Of a stretch of 64,000 bases of DNA, positions 8,418 through 18,267 are shown piece by piece. Both the position numbers and the translations under genes were made by a program. Origin of the DNA: Perlabentimonas sp964490015 (lineage in GTDB: Bacteria > Bacteroidota > Bacteroidia > Bacteroidales > Tenuifilaceae); NCBI GenBank assembly GCA_964490015.1, contig CAZBBA010000002.1, positions 39,200 to 103,199 of the forward strand, written 5' to 3'. The stretch's first letter is position 1; the number at the start of each line of letters is the position of its first letter. Below the pieces are notes generated by a model. The model did no database searches. It was not told where the DNA came from and saw nothing but the letters and a program-made list of their open reading frames with translations.

Positions 8418-9650
8418 CTACTTTACACTTATCCGTTTGGGACATGCCGTTGATACATGCCAAGGAACAATTCGGCGTAACCGCATGGGGACATTTGTAT
8501 AATCCGGAGCCCAAGGGATAACCCACTCGCCATTTCGATATCCGATCTCTGGGAAATTGTAATTCTCACGTTCGAGAAGGGTTCGGGAATCGGTTACAAA
8601 CTCATCGAAAAGCTTTTGCTCATCATCGGCAAAGAAGTTAGGTATTTGCTCGTACTTTGCCACTGGCAAAACCCTATACTGTCGCTTGCCATTGATGGTT
8701 GGAGTTTGAACCCAAACCAGAATGTGCCCAGCATCGGCAATGCGGGTTTTGCCATTCTCCTTAACCAAATGGATAGCGGCTATGCCTCCTCCATTTCGGT
8801 ATCGAGGGCGCTGATTTGACACAAAGTTTCCCAACGAGTAAACGGCAACACGCCCATCGGTAGAATCGGTATCGAACGAGGCCTCCATCCGCTGCAGCAC
8901 ATGTGGATGTGATCCAATAACCAGCCTAATTCCCAAGTCGTGCATAAATCGCATTAAGCGGAGCTGCTGCATCGAGGGAGTCCGCTCGTACTCGTTGCCC
9001 CAATGCATAAAGGCAATTACCTCATCTACTTTCTTCGTCCTGGCTTTCAAGTAATCGGCACGAATTAGGGCAGTATCAATTGAATTGACTATGGTTGGAC
9101 GAGGAACTGGAATTCCATTTGTCCCATAGGTGTAGTTGAGCAACGCTAAACGTATACCATTCTGCTCTAGAATAAGCGGATAAATTGAGTCGCGATGAAG
9201 GGAATCGTTGTAGGAACCAGCGTAGGGAACTCCGCGGCTATTTATTACATCTATTGTACGCAGCAGGCCGCTTTTATACCTGTCAACTGTATGATTATTT
9301 GCGGTAACCAGCACATTAACGCCTGACCCCAAAACTCCATCGAGCAACTCATCGGGTGAGCTGAATTGCGGATAACCCTTGTATGGAGGACCCGCCAGCG
9401 TAACCTCAAGGTTTGCAATAATAAAATCGGCTCGCTTAAAAATTGGCGATACCCTAGCAAATACATCATCGTAGTTGTAGTGTCCGGTTTCCTCATCAAA
9501 AGCAGCTTTTATCTGCGGATCGTGACCCATAACATCGCCAATAAACATAAGCGTAAGGCTCTGCTTTTGCTGTGACTGATCTGGCTGACCAAAAACAACA
9601 TTACCTATAAAAAGAAGGAGTAAACTACAAGATAGAATAAAATGTGCCAT
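8418..9650 (-). CDS. CapA family metallophosphatase-like protein
   Basis: The 410-residue product has an N-terminal signal peptide (hydrophobic residues 3-20, then FGQPDQ) and a CapA/PgsA-type calcineurin-like domain. Metal-ligand motifs are seen in order: GDVMGHD, ANLEVTL, TANNHTVD, FMHWGNEYE and GSHPHVLQ. In Bacillus, PgsA/CapA takes part in poly-gamma-glutamate synthesis or export, but many Bacteroidota carry lone CapA-like genes of unknown role and no capBC partner is present here. It probably acts in the periplasm. A promoter at 9674-9704 and a terminator at 8361-8390 suggest it can be transcribed alone. Confidence 0.85.
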   Translation of the reverse strand: MAHFILSCSLLLLFIGNVVFGQPDQSQQKQSLTLMFIGDVMGHDPQIKAAFDEETGHYNYDDVFARVSPIFKRADFIIANLEVTLAGPPYKGYPQFSSPDELLDGVLGSGVNVLVTANNHTVDRYKSGLLRTIDVINSRGVPYAGSYNDSLHRDSIYPLILEQNGIRLALLNYTYGTNGIPVPRPTIVNSIDTALIRADYLKARTKKVDEVIAFMHWGNEYERTPSMQQLRLMRFMHDLGIRLVIGSHPHVLQRMEASFDTDSTDGRVAVYSLGNFVSNQRPRYRNGGGIAAIHLVKENGKTRIADAGHILVWVQTPTINGKRQYRVLPVAKYEQIPNFFADDEQKLFDEFVTDSRTLLERENYNFPEIGYRNGEWVIPWAPDYTNVPMRLRRIVPWHVSTACPKRISVK

Positions 9651-9673
9651 AACTTTGGGGCTTGGATTGAGTT

Positions 9674-9704
9674 CAAATATAACTTAAAGAAGGGTAAAAG
9701 GCAA
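9674..9704 (-). promoter_or_regulatory. Promoter of the CapA-like gene
   Basis: On the minus strand TTG (9704-9702), a 20-bp spacer and TATATTTG (9681-9674) match the Bacteroidota -33/-7 pattern. The predicted leader is about 20 bases. Confidence 0.65.
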
Positions 9705-9707
9705 CTT

Positions 9708-11063
9708 CTACCTGTTTATCCCAGGAATAGATATTCCCTCAAAGGTACGATACATCTCAAGGGCATACACATCTGTCATGCCCGATACAAAATCGGCAGC
9801 AGCCAGTAGCCTTTCGTATTTTGACGATCCGCTAGGAATGTACTGCTGCGGGATTAGTCGTAGGATTTTTTGGGAGTACCCATCGTTAGGGTCCAGCAAT
9901 GCGGGGCAAATCTTACCCAGCAAAGTGCTGATAATTTGAAATCCTGCCAGCTCTATTTCGATAACAGTACGATGGTTATAAATCTTCTCGATGGAAACTT
10001 TTTTAACCCTATCCAACGCCTGCTTTCCTGAATCGTTTAGCTGATTAATTAACGATGGGCAAGGAATACCGCTCATTATCGAACTATAGCTGCGAATAAA
10101 GGCTTGAGAGCATTCGTTGGTAAGCTTACCGATGGTAACAGCCCTAAGAAAAGCAACCTGCTCATTCTCGTCGGCAACATCCATAAGGGTATTATGAATA
10201 CTCGACAACCAATGCTCATCCGTGTTGGGGCAGAAAAAGCCTAGGAACAACTCCTTCACCTCCGAAATTGTAAGTATTCCAAGTTTATGTGCATCCTCAA
10301 CATCCATTACCTGATAGCAAATATCGTCGGCGGCCTCAACTAGGTATACCAAAGGATGTCGAGCGTAGGCAAGGGGCGAAATGCTTGTTTTTAGTATACC
10401 CAAATCGGCGGCAATCTCGGAGTACCAGTCGCGTTCCGACTGGAAAAATCCGAATTTCTTCTTACCCTCAAGAGTCGATTCCCAGGGATACTTAACAATG
10501 GAACTAAGAACAGGATAGCTAAGGCGGAATCCTCCCTCACGCTTTCCTTCATCTTTTTTGGAAAGTAGACGAAGGGCATTGGCGTTGCCCTCGAATCGCA
10601 CTAAATCGATCCACTGCCCAGCAGTTAATTCAGCTTTATACCTATCCTCATTGTTCTTAAAGTAAGTTCTTATGGCGACCTCGCCACTATGCCCGAAGGG
10701 AGGATTTCCTAAGTCGTGGGCAAGGCAAGCAGTTGAAACAATTGTAGGAATTTGGTCGATTAGCGCATAATTCTCGGGCGGGGAGTTCTCCTTAATAAAC
10801 TCAACCACATTGTTACCCAAGCTGCGACCCACACTGGCCACCTCGAGGCTATGGGTTAATCTGTTATGTACAAAAACGCTGCCTGGCAGGGGAAAAACCT
10901 GCGTTTTATTCTGCAAGCGGCGGAAAGGTGAACTAAAAATTATCCTATCGTAATCGCGCTGAAAGGTCGAACGGCTCTCCTGTTCCTGCGTGCTGCCACC
11001 CTTCAAACCAAAGCGCATGGGGCAAAGTAATCCGCCCCAATCCATAGTAATAGTTTGTGTCAA
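9708..11063 (-). CDS. dgt: Deoxyguanosinetriphosphate triphosphohydrolase (dGTPase)
   Basis: The 451-residue HD-superfamily enzyme hydrolyses dGTP (or other dNTPs) to the nucleoside and triphosphate, adjusting dNTP pools. The metal-binding set is visible: HNRLTHSLEV, LAHDLGNPPFGHSGE (the HD pair) and a later Asp in EAADDICY. The N-terminal SPFRRLQNKTQVF segment is also typical of the family. The receptor gene upstream ends 29 bp before this start, so the two may be co-transcribed. A deoxynucleoside kinase, the opposite activity, is also in the window at 26557. Confidence 0.93.
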   Translation of the reverse strand: MTQTITMDWGGLLCPMRFGLKGGSTQEQESRSTFQRDYDRIIFSSPFRRLQNKTQVFPLPGSVFVHNRLTHSLEVASVGRSLGNNVVEFIKENSPPENYALIDQIPTIVSTACLAHDLGNPPFGHSGEVAIRTYFKNNEDRYKAELTAGQWIDLVRFEGNANALRLLSKKDEGKREGGFRLSYPVLSSIVKYPWESTLEGKKKFGFFQSERDWYSEIAADLGILKTSISPLAYARHPLVYLVEAADDICYQVMDVEDAHKLGILTISEVKELFLGFFCPNTDEHWLSSIHNTLMDVADENEQVAFLRAVTIGKLTNECSQAFIRSYSSIMSGIPCPSLINQLNDSGKQALDRVKKVSIEKIYNHRTVIEIELAGFQIISTLLGKICPALLDPNDGYSQKILRLIPQQYIPSGSSKYERLLAAADFVSGMTDVYALEMYRTFEGISIPGINR

Positions 11064-11092
11064 TTGATGCTAATTTATTGGATATGTGAATC

Positions 11093-13396
11093 CTAAGTAA
11101 GATTGGTAATGTTATTCGAAATTTTTAGAATCTTGTATACCTCACCCTGCTCGTTCTTTATGGGTGTGTATGTTTCTTGAAAAACAAAGGTATGGTTATT
11201 AACAGTGAATCGATTTACCTGTTTTTGCGGCATTCCATTACGTAGATTACTCCAGAAACTATCATATTCTCGCTTTTGCTCCGGGCTAAATTCAAGCTTA
11301 TCGGAGTGATGCGTTCCAACAACTTCGTCGCGCGAAAGCCCGAGCAATTCGAGGTACGATTCGTTGATTGAGGTAATGTAGCCCAACGAGTCGTACTCGA
11401 TAACAAAGCTGGAGTTATTTAGTGCTTCAATAAAGCACTGCATTTCGGAAGTGCGTCGGGTGGACTCCTCCTGAGTGGCCTGCAACTCTTCCATATTTTG
11501 GCGCATCTCCTCTTCCTGGGCAAGCATTTCCTCGGCCTGTTGCTGAGTTTTAGTTAGCAGTTCGGCAGTTCTAATGCTCACTCTAACCGTAGTAATGGTT
11601 GATGCAATGCTTTGCGCTAAGCGCTCAACAAGTTCTACTTGATGTGGTTCAAATACGCTGAACGACGCTACCTCAATTACACCCAAAACATTTTCGTCGA
11701 GCATAAGGGGCACAATTAGAAGCGCGTTGGGAGTGCTCTCACCTAAGCCCGAGGTAATCTCTATATAACCATCTGGAATCTCGGTAAGAATAATTGATTT
11801 TTTCTCCAGAGCGCAGGCTCCAATTAGGCCTTCACCAAGTAGAATATGTTTCTGCTTGTATTTAATGCGATTGTATGCAAAAGCAGCTTTTAACTCAAAG
11901 AACTGATTATTTGCCTCGTCGTCGTTTAGTAAGAATAGCCCTCCCTGATTTGCACCCAAGGTATTAACCACTTCCCGAATTATTGATTTCGACAACTTTT
12001 CCAAATTATCATTATCCAGCCTAAGGATCTCGGCAAATTTAGCCAGAGCTTCATTTGACCAGCGTCTCAGATTATCCTCGGTTTTCCTCTTTTCATTTTC
12101 GTCGTGCGCTTGCTTAAGGCTACTGCGCATATCCATTAGCGCCCATCCGAGGACATCCTCTTCGCTAAGTTTGGTGAAATCGGCATTAAGGTTACCTTTG
12201 CCTATGCTGGCGGCAAAATCTACCTTATGACTAAGGCCATTTATAGTTGTATTCAGGGCAACTGTCATTTGGCCTATCTCATCGTCTGCCTTAACCGGGA
12301 GAATCATATCTTCCGACACATTGCCAAGTGCCATACGCTTAAGCGTACCCGTTATTTTAGTAATAGGATTAAAAATTGCTCGAGAGAAAAGAATTATTAC
12401 CGAACCCAACACCAACAAGCCAACAATGCCAACAATAATTGAGAATGTTAGATTTTTATTAGCTTGTGCTAACAGCACCGATTTGGGGACAACAACAGCA
12501 ATAGACCAAGGGCTACGGGTTTGGCCAACCACAATAGGGGCAAACACAAAAAAGGAGTTGATCCCACTAGCATCACGAGACATAAACGACACGTCTTGGC
12601 CATTGGAAATGCGTTCTACCACTCCAAAGTTTTTGAAAATGTCATCGTAATCCTCAAGCGCATTTCTTCCTAGGCGTTCCATATCGGGATGTGCCACATA
12701 TTTGAGGTCGTTGGATAGCAAAAAGGCGTAACTTTGCTCAAAAGGTCTAACTTGCTTAATTATATGGTACAAACTCTCCAGTGTAATATCAAGTCCAACT
12801 ACGCCAATGTAGTTTCCCTCGTTCTTGATTGGGGCAATAAGGCTTGTCATAAGGATGTTATCCTTTTCGTTCCCCGTAAAATTTGCCAGGTAGGGATTCT
12901 CAAGCCAATCCTTTGGGTTAGCTTTAATTCGAGCGTAATCTGCACCATCACCAGTTAAACTCGACAAGTAAAATCTGCTTTTAATCTGGTTTCCCTCTCT
13001 CCACACCTCTGCTTTATATCGACCGTAATCCTTGGTGTAGTTTTTATCAATCTGCTTTAGTTCCCAGCTGTCCCATATCGACAAAAGATGTGGATTTTTC
13101 TCCATAACATCTAAGTAGATTTGGGGAAAGATTTTTTTCCACTGCTCTTCGGGCATAAGGGTGTAAGATCTTACAGCTTGAGCCAGTGTTTGGGCTGTAA
13201 CCAAATCTTTTTCAAGCATAATTCTCATGTCGGATGCGTGCTTCTGGGCAGTTGACAGGGTTACTAACATGGCATCGTTCATCGCGGCATTTCGTGAACT
13301 GATGCTAATAAACCCAACGGAGAGTATATAAATTATGGCTGATACCCCAACTACGGTCACAAAAATTTTTTGCTGAAGGTTGAGCGTCTTTTTCAT
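11093..13396 (-). CDS. Membrane receptor with Cache, HAMP, GAF and PAS domains, no output domain
   Basis: The 767-residue protein has a membrane segment at about residues 10-30, a periplasmic double-Cache-like sensor to about 320 (with WENPYL, GVVGLDITLE and FLLSNDLKYVAHPD typical of dCache domains), a second membrane helix near 325-345, a HAMP linker, a GAF domain near 460-600, a Gln/Glu-rich coiled coil near 615-655 and a C-terminal PAS domain. No histidine kinase, GGDEF, cyclase or methyl-accepting domain follows. It may signal through its coiled coil or a partner protein. It is followed after 29 bp by dgt and preceded by a Usp gene, and sits close to a receptor cyclase. Confidence 0.8.
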   Translation of the reverse strand: MKKTLNLQQKIFVTVVGVSAIIYILSVGFISISSRNAAMNDAMLVTLSTAQKHASDMRIMLEKDLVTAQTLAQAVRSYTLMPEEQWKKIFPQIYLDVMEKNPHLLSIWDSWELKQIDKNYTKDYGRYKAEVWREGNQIKSRFYLSSLTGDGADYARIKANPKDWLENPYLANFTGNEKDNILMTSLIAPIKNEGNYIGVVGLDITLESLYHIIKQVRPFEQSYAFLLSNDLKYVAHPDMERLGRNALEDYDDIFKNFGVVERISNGQDVSFMSRDASGINSFFVFAPIVVGQTRSPWSIAVVVPKSVLLAQANKNLTFSIIVGIVGLLVLGSVIILFSRAIFNPITKITGTLKRMALGNVSEDMILPVKADDEIGQMTVALNTTINGLSHKVDFAASIGKGNLNADFTKLSEEDVLGWALMDMRSSLKQAHDENEKRKTEDNLRRWSNEALAKFAEILRLDNDNLEKLSKSIIREVVNTLGANQGGLFLLNDDEANNQFFELKAAFAYNRIKYKQKHILLGEGLIGACALEKKSIILTEIPDGYIEITSGLGESTPNALLIVPLMLDENVLGVIEVASFSVFEPHQVELVERLAQSIASTITTVRVSIRTAELLTKTQQQAEEMLAQEEEMRQNMEELQATQEESTRRTSEMQCFIEALNNSSFVIEYDSLGYITSINESYLELLGLSRDEVVGTHHSDKLEFSPEQKREYDSFWSNLRNGMPQKQVNRFTVNNHTFVFQETYTPIKNEQGEVYKILKISNNITNLT

Positions 13397-13422
13397 GATT
13401 GATCAATTTTACAATAAAACAT

Positions 13423-13448
13423 GCATACCTCAACGAATTGGGGTATGC
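13423..13448 (-). terminator. Hairpin terminator after the first Usp gene
   Basis: An 11-bp stem (13423-13433 and 13438-13448) has one G-T pair and, on the minus strand, a TTCG loop. A T-rich run (ATGTTTTATTG) follows on that strand. Confidence 0.65.
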
Positions 13449-13484
13449 AATATGGTTCATGCTATAAGCATAGAATGCTACTAC

Positions 13485-14330
13485 TTAGTAAAAGCCCTGA
13501 AGTTTCCTCACGCGCGGTGTTATGCACATTATAGGTATTCGCGAGGCGGCTTTCCCCTTGTTATCCTGAACGTAGGTGGTGTACTTGTCGGCCATAATCA
13601 GAATTAGGTCTGCATCGATGTTATTAGCAAACTTAAACACCTCGTCCTTGAATGAATTTTGCCGCTTGGCCGTTTTAATACCATACACAATCTTATTACC
13701 ATCGAGCATTTTTTTGGTAAAGTATATGTTGTTGGCCATGTTGCGTTTTCGCCCTTCGTCGTTGATATAGGGTTTTATCAGGTTGATATTACACTTGTAG
13801 TACTTCGAAAGGTAGATGATCCAATGGAGAGTCTCCTTGTACTTTTTGTCGTAATCGAGGGGCACAACTATCTCAATGTAATGGGTATGCACCGGCATCG
13901 ACTCGGCGATAACGAAGGGTATTGACAAGTTTTTTACCGAAAGGCTGCGCATAAAAGTACTGGATTCGAATTTCTTCTTTCCGTACTTATAGTTCTTGTA
14001 TGCAACTATCAGGTTAAGGTTTGCTGTGGCTATTAACTCCTTAATAATGTTTGTGGGGTTGCCCTCCAGCACCATAGAAAAGATATGACAAGAAGAGTCA
14101 TTGCTAATACCATCGGCAACTTCCTCGAGACGGCGTTTTAAAATCTCAATCTCTTCGGGTTTGGCCGCCTTATTGCCAAGGAAACGGGATAACCATGTAT
14201 TTGGCATTAAGTGCAGAAGTAGTATATCGTTTCCCGCTACTTCGGCTAGCTGTAAAGCATGCTTAAGCGCTATTTCAGCCCCATCGGAAAAGTCCCAAGG
14301 AACCAATACAACCTTTTTGGGAGTAGTCAT
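13485..14330 (-). CDS. Universal stress protein with two Usp domains
   Basis: The roughly 281-residue cytoplasmic protein has two tandem Usp folds. The first begins VVLVPWDFSDGAEIALKHAL, which is the typical strand-1/helix-1 motif. The second starts near residue 150 with IVVPLDYDKKYKETLHW. The second domain ends with the degenerate IPIMCITPR, which is shared with the other Usp protein in this window (HIPVMCINPR). I place the start at the ATG at 14330; a GTG at 14339 is also in frame. Usp proteins bind ATP or act as stress regulators, but no partner is known here. A -7-like sequence (TAGATTTG on the minus strand) lies at 14405-14412. Confidence 0.85.
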   Translation of the reverse strand: MTTPKKVVLVPWDFSDGAEIALKHALQLAEVAGNDILLLHLMPNTWLSRFLGNKAAKPEEIEILKRRLEEVADGISNDSSCHIFSMVLEGNPTNIIKELIATANLNLIVAYKNYKYGKKKFESSTFMRSLSVKNLSIPFVIAESMPVHTHYIEIVVPLDYDKKYKETLHWIIYLSKYYKCNINLIKPYINDEGRKRNMANNIYFTKKMLDGNKIVYGIKTAKRQNSFKDEVFKFANNIDADLILIMADKYTTYVQDNKGKAASRIPIMCITPRVRKLQGFY

Positions 14331-14429
14331 ATCTCGCACAGTTTTTTGAATAGAAATGAAAATAAAAACCCCGTTAAATATATCAATTATTATTGTAATG
14401 CCAGCAAATCTAGCTTCGAAAATTACTTT

Positions 14430-17400
14430 TTAATTTTCCGCCATCCACGATCGAAGCTTCTCCAGCTGACTTTGCTTGTTAACATTTCTTAGCTTTCGGG
14501 CTGTTTTTGTAAAATAGGAGTGCTTAGCGATAAACTTAATTTGCAGCTCGTTCCACTCCCTTAAGGTACCAATTTTACCATGCTCATGCAATTCGCGGTA
14601 CAGCATATTCGATACTGGAATAAAATCGGTTCTACCTAGGTAATCGAGATCGGCATCACATATAATCTCCTCCAATAAATTTTGTGGCTTTGGTGGAAGT
14701 TTTGTACTCATTATCAAATCGGCAACTACCTCAATCTGCTTTTCAGTATAGTAATACTCGGGCAAAATTTCGCGAGCTAGTTTCACGGCCATCTCCTCGT
14801 GGGTGTTGTAGTCGATCATATGCCCAGCATCGTGAAAGAGAGCCGCAGTTCTAAGCAGAAGTAACTCCTCGTTGGTTACTTTCTCCGATCGGCCAATTAG
14901 TTCTACCTGTGTGTACACATCCACTGTATGCTTTAAATTGTGGTAGTAAAGGTTTTGGGGCAAACCTTTTTCCAACTTCTCTAGAATAAAGTCTTCCAAA
15001 TCGCAAAGCCTTACCAGTTGCAGAAGAATCTGAAAGTCATAGTTAGGCTCAATGCCTAACCTATCAACCGAAAGGCTTGGTTTGATTCCATTAACAAAGT
15101 ACATTTCAATATCGCCCTTATTTTTAACTGGCATCCTGCCCCTAAAGGTGCAATCGAAATATTCGCTTACCAGCATAAAGGTATTTCCAGAGATATTGAT
15201 TTGGCCAACCTCACCTGACGATTCCATGCGACTGGCTGTGTTAACAGTGCTCCCCCAAATATCGTACGAGAGTTTATTGCGACCTACAACACCTGCAATT
15301 ACAGGGCCTGTATCTATTCCAATACGTAGCTCCCAAATATCCTGAACGTGCTCGGCATTGCGAACCAAATCCTTCATGTAGTGAATCATCTCCAATGCAG
15401 CTAGTACAACCTCAACCGGGTTAGTTCTGTTTTTTTGAGGGATTCCTCCTGCACACATGTATGCATCGCCAATGGTTTTAATTTTCTCAATTCTATACTT
15501 CTCAACTACGGAGTCGAAGTACAGAAAAAACCTGTCGAGTTGATCAATTAATACCTCAGGGTTAGTCTCATCGGTAATTCGAGTAAATCCTTCTATATCG
15601 CAAAACAAAACCGTTACCACCTGAAATCGCTGTGTGTTTACTCTACCCTTTTCTTTAAGTTCCGAGGCTGTTTCCTTGGGAAGCACACGGGCTAAAAGGT
15701 TATCGGTTTTCTCCTTTTCCCTAACCAATTCCTCAGTACGTGTATTGATAAGGCTTTCGAGCTTAAAGCGAATCTTAGTGGAGCTGTATCTGCGCCATTT
15801 AAATATAGTGTAAAGTGCTAATAATAATAGAATTGAAAATGCAACAATAAAAAAAGGCGTTTCGAAAAAGTGCGGTTTAACCTCAAAATCAATAGAAGCA
15901 ATATCGGATTCCTTTCCCCAAAAGTTACGCGTTTTGAGCATTAGGGTGTAAGACCCTGGGCGAAGCCCATTTATTTCGCGCATGTTATTGCTGGTCCATG
16001 GTGTCCAGTTTAAATCGAAACCAACTAAAAAGCAAGAGTATTGGGCATTCCCATACGAGGTATCCCATCCACCCGAGGCGTTAGATGAAAATCTGACCTT
16101 AAGATTACTAAGTCCCGGAGCATCGGATAGTTCTTCAACGCTATCTCCTACTAAATACCCATTACGAACGTTAAAGGATCTATCACGCTTTTCAAGCTTC
16201 AATTGGTTGATGGTTGCAGATGGTTTTCCTCTAAAAACGTTGGAGTTCCTGTAGTAATGAATCCCCAAATTTGTGACCACAAGCAGAGTGCTGTCCGGAA
16301 GTAATAGAACCTGCTTAAGCGCCTCCGAAGCCAAAAGGGGTGCAAGAGGCCTTTTTGGTTCAAATCTTCTCGTGAGCGAATCTTTCTGATAAAACCACAG
16401 GGTATAAATACCAGAAAAAGGCTCAAAAATTCTTAGCATCACTAAACCTGATTCCCCCTCTAGAACCGGGAGATTTTGACTTGTTGAATCGCAAAACAGT
16501 AAATTATCGACCTTGTTACCCCAATAATCGAATGTGTATAGGCAATTGTCTAACTTTATATAGGGTTGTGGGTTCTGATTGGTAGCAAACGTTAGGGCTC
16601 CCGACACTAACAAATCATTATCGAGCAATCTCCAGGGTTTATCAGTTGCATCAAACGCCTTAACATACCAATTGTTGGTCTCTACCTGAACAAGCAAATG
16701 ACCATTGTGGCTTAGTATTCTTTCTATTCGCTGCAGGTTGAAAGGAAAATCAATTTGCCTAATCTTGTCGGAGTGTTTTGATAAGTTTTTAGCATAAAAA
16801 ACATTGTCGCTTGCCCAAAGGAACCATAGGCTTTCGGCCTGTTCGACAAATGTAAAATGATTTGATCCTAAATGTCCAGGATCGTTTAAAACAAGGCTAG
16901 CCCTTTTGTCTTTGACAGTAAATAACCCATTGGCTCCAACAGCATACACTCCCGATATATGTGAAAAAACTTGCTTAACTGGACCGGCCATTCCCGGAAT
17001 TAAGTCGAACTTAATTTGACCGGGAGTATTAGCATAGGATGCTACAAAAAGGCCATTGGACGCTCCACTGTATATAAGATTATTGGCAAAAGCGATCGAT
17101 TGAGGCCTAAGCATACTACAACCACCACCACCATAAAGACCTGTGGTTGATATGTTTGAAAAACTATGTATAGCAGTTGGACTTAGAATAAGTAGTGTTT
17201 CGTTAGAGAAAGGCAGGATATCTACAATTTGGTCAGCAATCTCTGAAGTTTCAATCGCTTGGGCTGCAAGCTTTCTTTCACTTTTCGTGACTTCAACAAT
17301 CTCGTTGCTGCCAAAAAGAAGGTAAAGCTTATTATCGATCGACTGAACTCTCTTAATCTGAGCATTGCGTTCAACACTCATGCCGTCGAGAAGCCTAATT

Positions 17401-18122
17401 TGGCTAGGCTCGCCTGTCAGCTTGCTAATCCATGGAAAACCGCTTGTAATAGCATACACATGGTTATCCGACCTTGTTACATAAAGTAATGTGTTAATTA
17501 AATTATCTGGTAAAACTAGTTTAGCAACGGTTTCTTTGGGATCACCAGCACTTTTAAGCTCCCGATTATCCTTGGTATAGAAAATTTCTTTCTGTGATTT
17601 TACAATTCTAACCCGGTGATTTGCAGAATCGATCAGTTCGAACTCACTGAAATAACGCCACAACTTACTCTGAGTGGCAAAAAACATCGCATTATTGGTG
17701 TCAACGGCAAGTCCCGAAATACTTTCGAAACCAATAAATGGAGGCGTTGAAAAAAGCACTTTTCGCTGCAGTAGGCCATTCGACAAGAATTGAAAAACCT
17801 CTACGGTATTATTGTAGGCAAAGTATACATCTCCCGAGGGCGCAATTGTATAAATTGGTTTTTGAGGGAAATCAACATTCTCCCAGTTTAAACCATCAAA
17901 AATAACTAATGTTTTGCCCCTAAGAAGCAGGATAAATCTCTCGTTAGCCGTTATGAGCGTTCCATTTTCGGAGATGAAGCTGCTAGGTAAGGGACTTACC
18001 TTAACAGCAGTGGGGATAGGGCCCGAGGAGGCTTCTAAATTATTGCCCTGACAATAAAGAACAAAGGCAAGGCTTATGAAAAAAAGTGATCGTAGCTTAT
18101 TCAACAAATTCAGAAAATTCAT
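14430..18122 (-). CDS. Propeller receptor fused to adenylate cyclase and HD phosphohydrolase domains
   Basis: The 1230-residue protein has a signal or membrane segment at residues 8-25, a large beta-propeller-like periplasmic region to about 690, a Y_Y_Y-like beta domain to about 750, one membrane helix near 757-777, a short coiled coil, a class III cyclase domain near 835-1010 and an HD domain near 1055-1180. The cyclase keeps both metal Asp residues (FCDIEGF and KTIGDAY) and the transition-state Asn and Arg (VNTASRME). Lys in KTIGD and Asp in YDIWG are the residues that select ATP, so adenylate cyclase is favoured over guanylate. The HD domain has YHNLKH, FHDAGH and CDADLD, resembling cyclic-nucleotide phosphodiesterase metal motifs. 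It may both make and break cAMP; this is inference. Confidence 0.88.
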   Translation of the reverse strand: MNFLNLLNKLRSLFFISLAFVLYCQGNNLEASSGPIPTAVKVSPLPSSFISENGTLITANERFILLLRGKTLVIFDGLNWENVDFPQKPIYTIAPSGDVYFAYNNTVEVFQFLSNGLLQRKVLFSTPPFIGFESISGLAVDTNNAMFFATQSKLWRYFSEFELIDSANHRVRIVKSQKEIFYTKDNRELKSAGDPKETVAKLVLPDNLINTLLYVTRSDNHVYAITSGFPWISKLTGEPSQIRLLDGMSVERNAQIKRVQSIDNKLYLLFGSNEIVEVTKSERKLAAQAIETSEIADQIVDILPFSNETLLILSPTAIHSFSNISTTGLYGGGGCSMLRPQSIAFANNLIYSGASNGLFVASYANTPGQIKFDLIPGMAGPVKQVFSHISGVYAVGANGLFTVKDKRASLVLNDPGHLGSNHFTFVEQAESLWFLWASDNVFYAKNLSKHSDKIRQIDFPFNLQRIERILSHNGHLLVQVETNNWYVKAFDATDKPWRLLDNDLLVSGALTFATNQNPQPYIKLDNCLYTFDYWGNKVDNLLFCDSTSQNLPVLEGESGLVMLRIFEPFSGIYTLWFYQKDSLTRRFEPKRPLAPLLASEALKQVLLLPDSTLLVVTNLGIHYYRNSNVFRGKPSATINQLKLEKRDRSFNVRNGYLVGDSVEELSDAPGLSNLKVRFSSNASGGWDTSYGNAQYSCFLVGFDLNWTPWTSNNMREINGLRPGSYTLMLKTRNFWGKESDIASIDFEVKPHFFETPFFIVAFSILLLLALYTIFKWRRYSSTKIRFKLESLINTRTEELVREKEKTDNLLARVLPKETASELKEKGRVNTQRFQVVTVLFCDIEGFTRITDETNPEVLIDQLDRFFLYFDSVVEKYRIEKIKTIGDAYMCAGGIPQKNRTNPVEVVLAALEMIHYMKDLVRNAEHVQDIWELRIGIDTGPVIAGVVGRNKLSYDIWGSTVNTASRMESSGEVGQINISGNTFMLVSEYFDCTFRGRMPVKNKGDIEMYFVNGIKPSLSVDRLGIEPNYDFQILLQLVRLCDLEDFILEKLEKGLPQNLYYHNLKHTVDVYTQVELIGRSEKVTNEELLLLRTAALFHDAGHMIDYNTHEEMAVKLAREILPEYYYTEKQIEVVADLIMSTKLPPKPQNLLEEIICDADLDYLGRTDFIPVSNMLYRELHEHGKIGTLREWNELQIKFIAKHSYFTKTARKLRNVNKQSQLEKLRSWMAEN

Positions 18123-18267
18123 ACCTTAGACCTTTGATTTTTCCCAAAAACCAACTGTTGGTTTGCGTTTTTTGCAAAGAAACTAAATTAGTAAGATAAT
18201 TAGCTATATATTGTGCTCAGAAATAAAACAGCCAGCAAACTTCTACATTATAAAATTAATTAAATAT

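Noticed and set aside
18211..18267. TTG start for the second Usp gene
   Set aside because: Adds a non-Usp tail; the ATG at 18268 is directly before the first strand.
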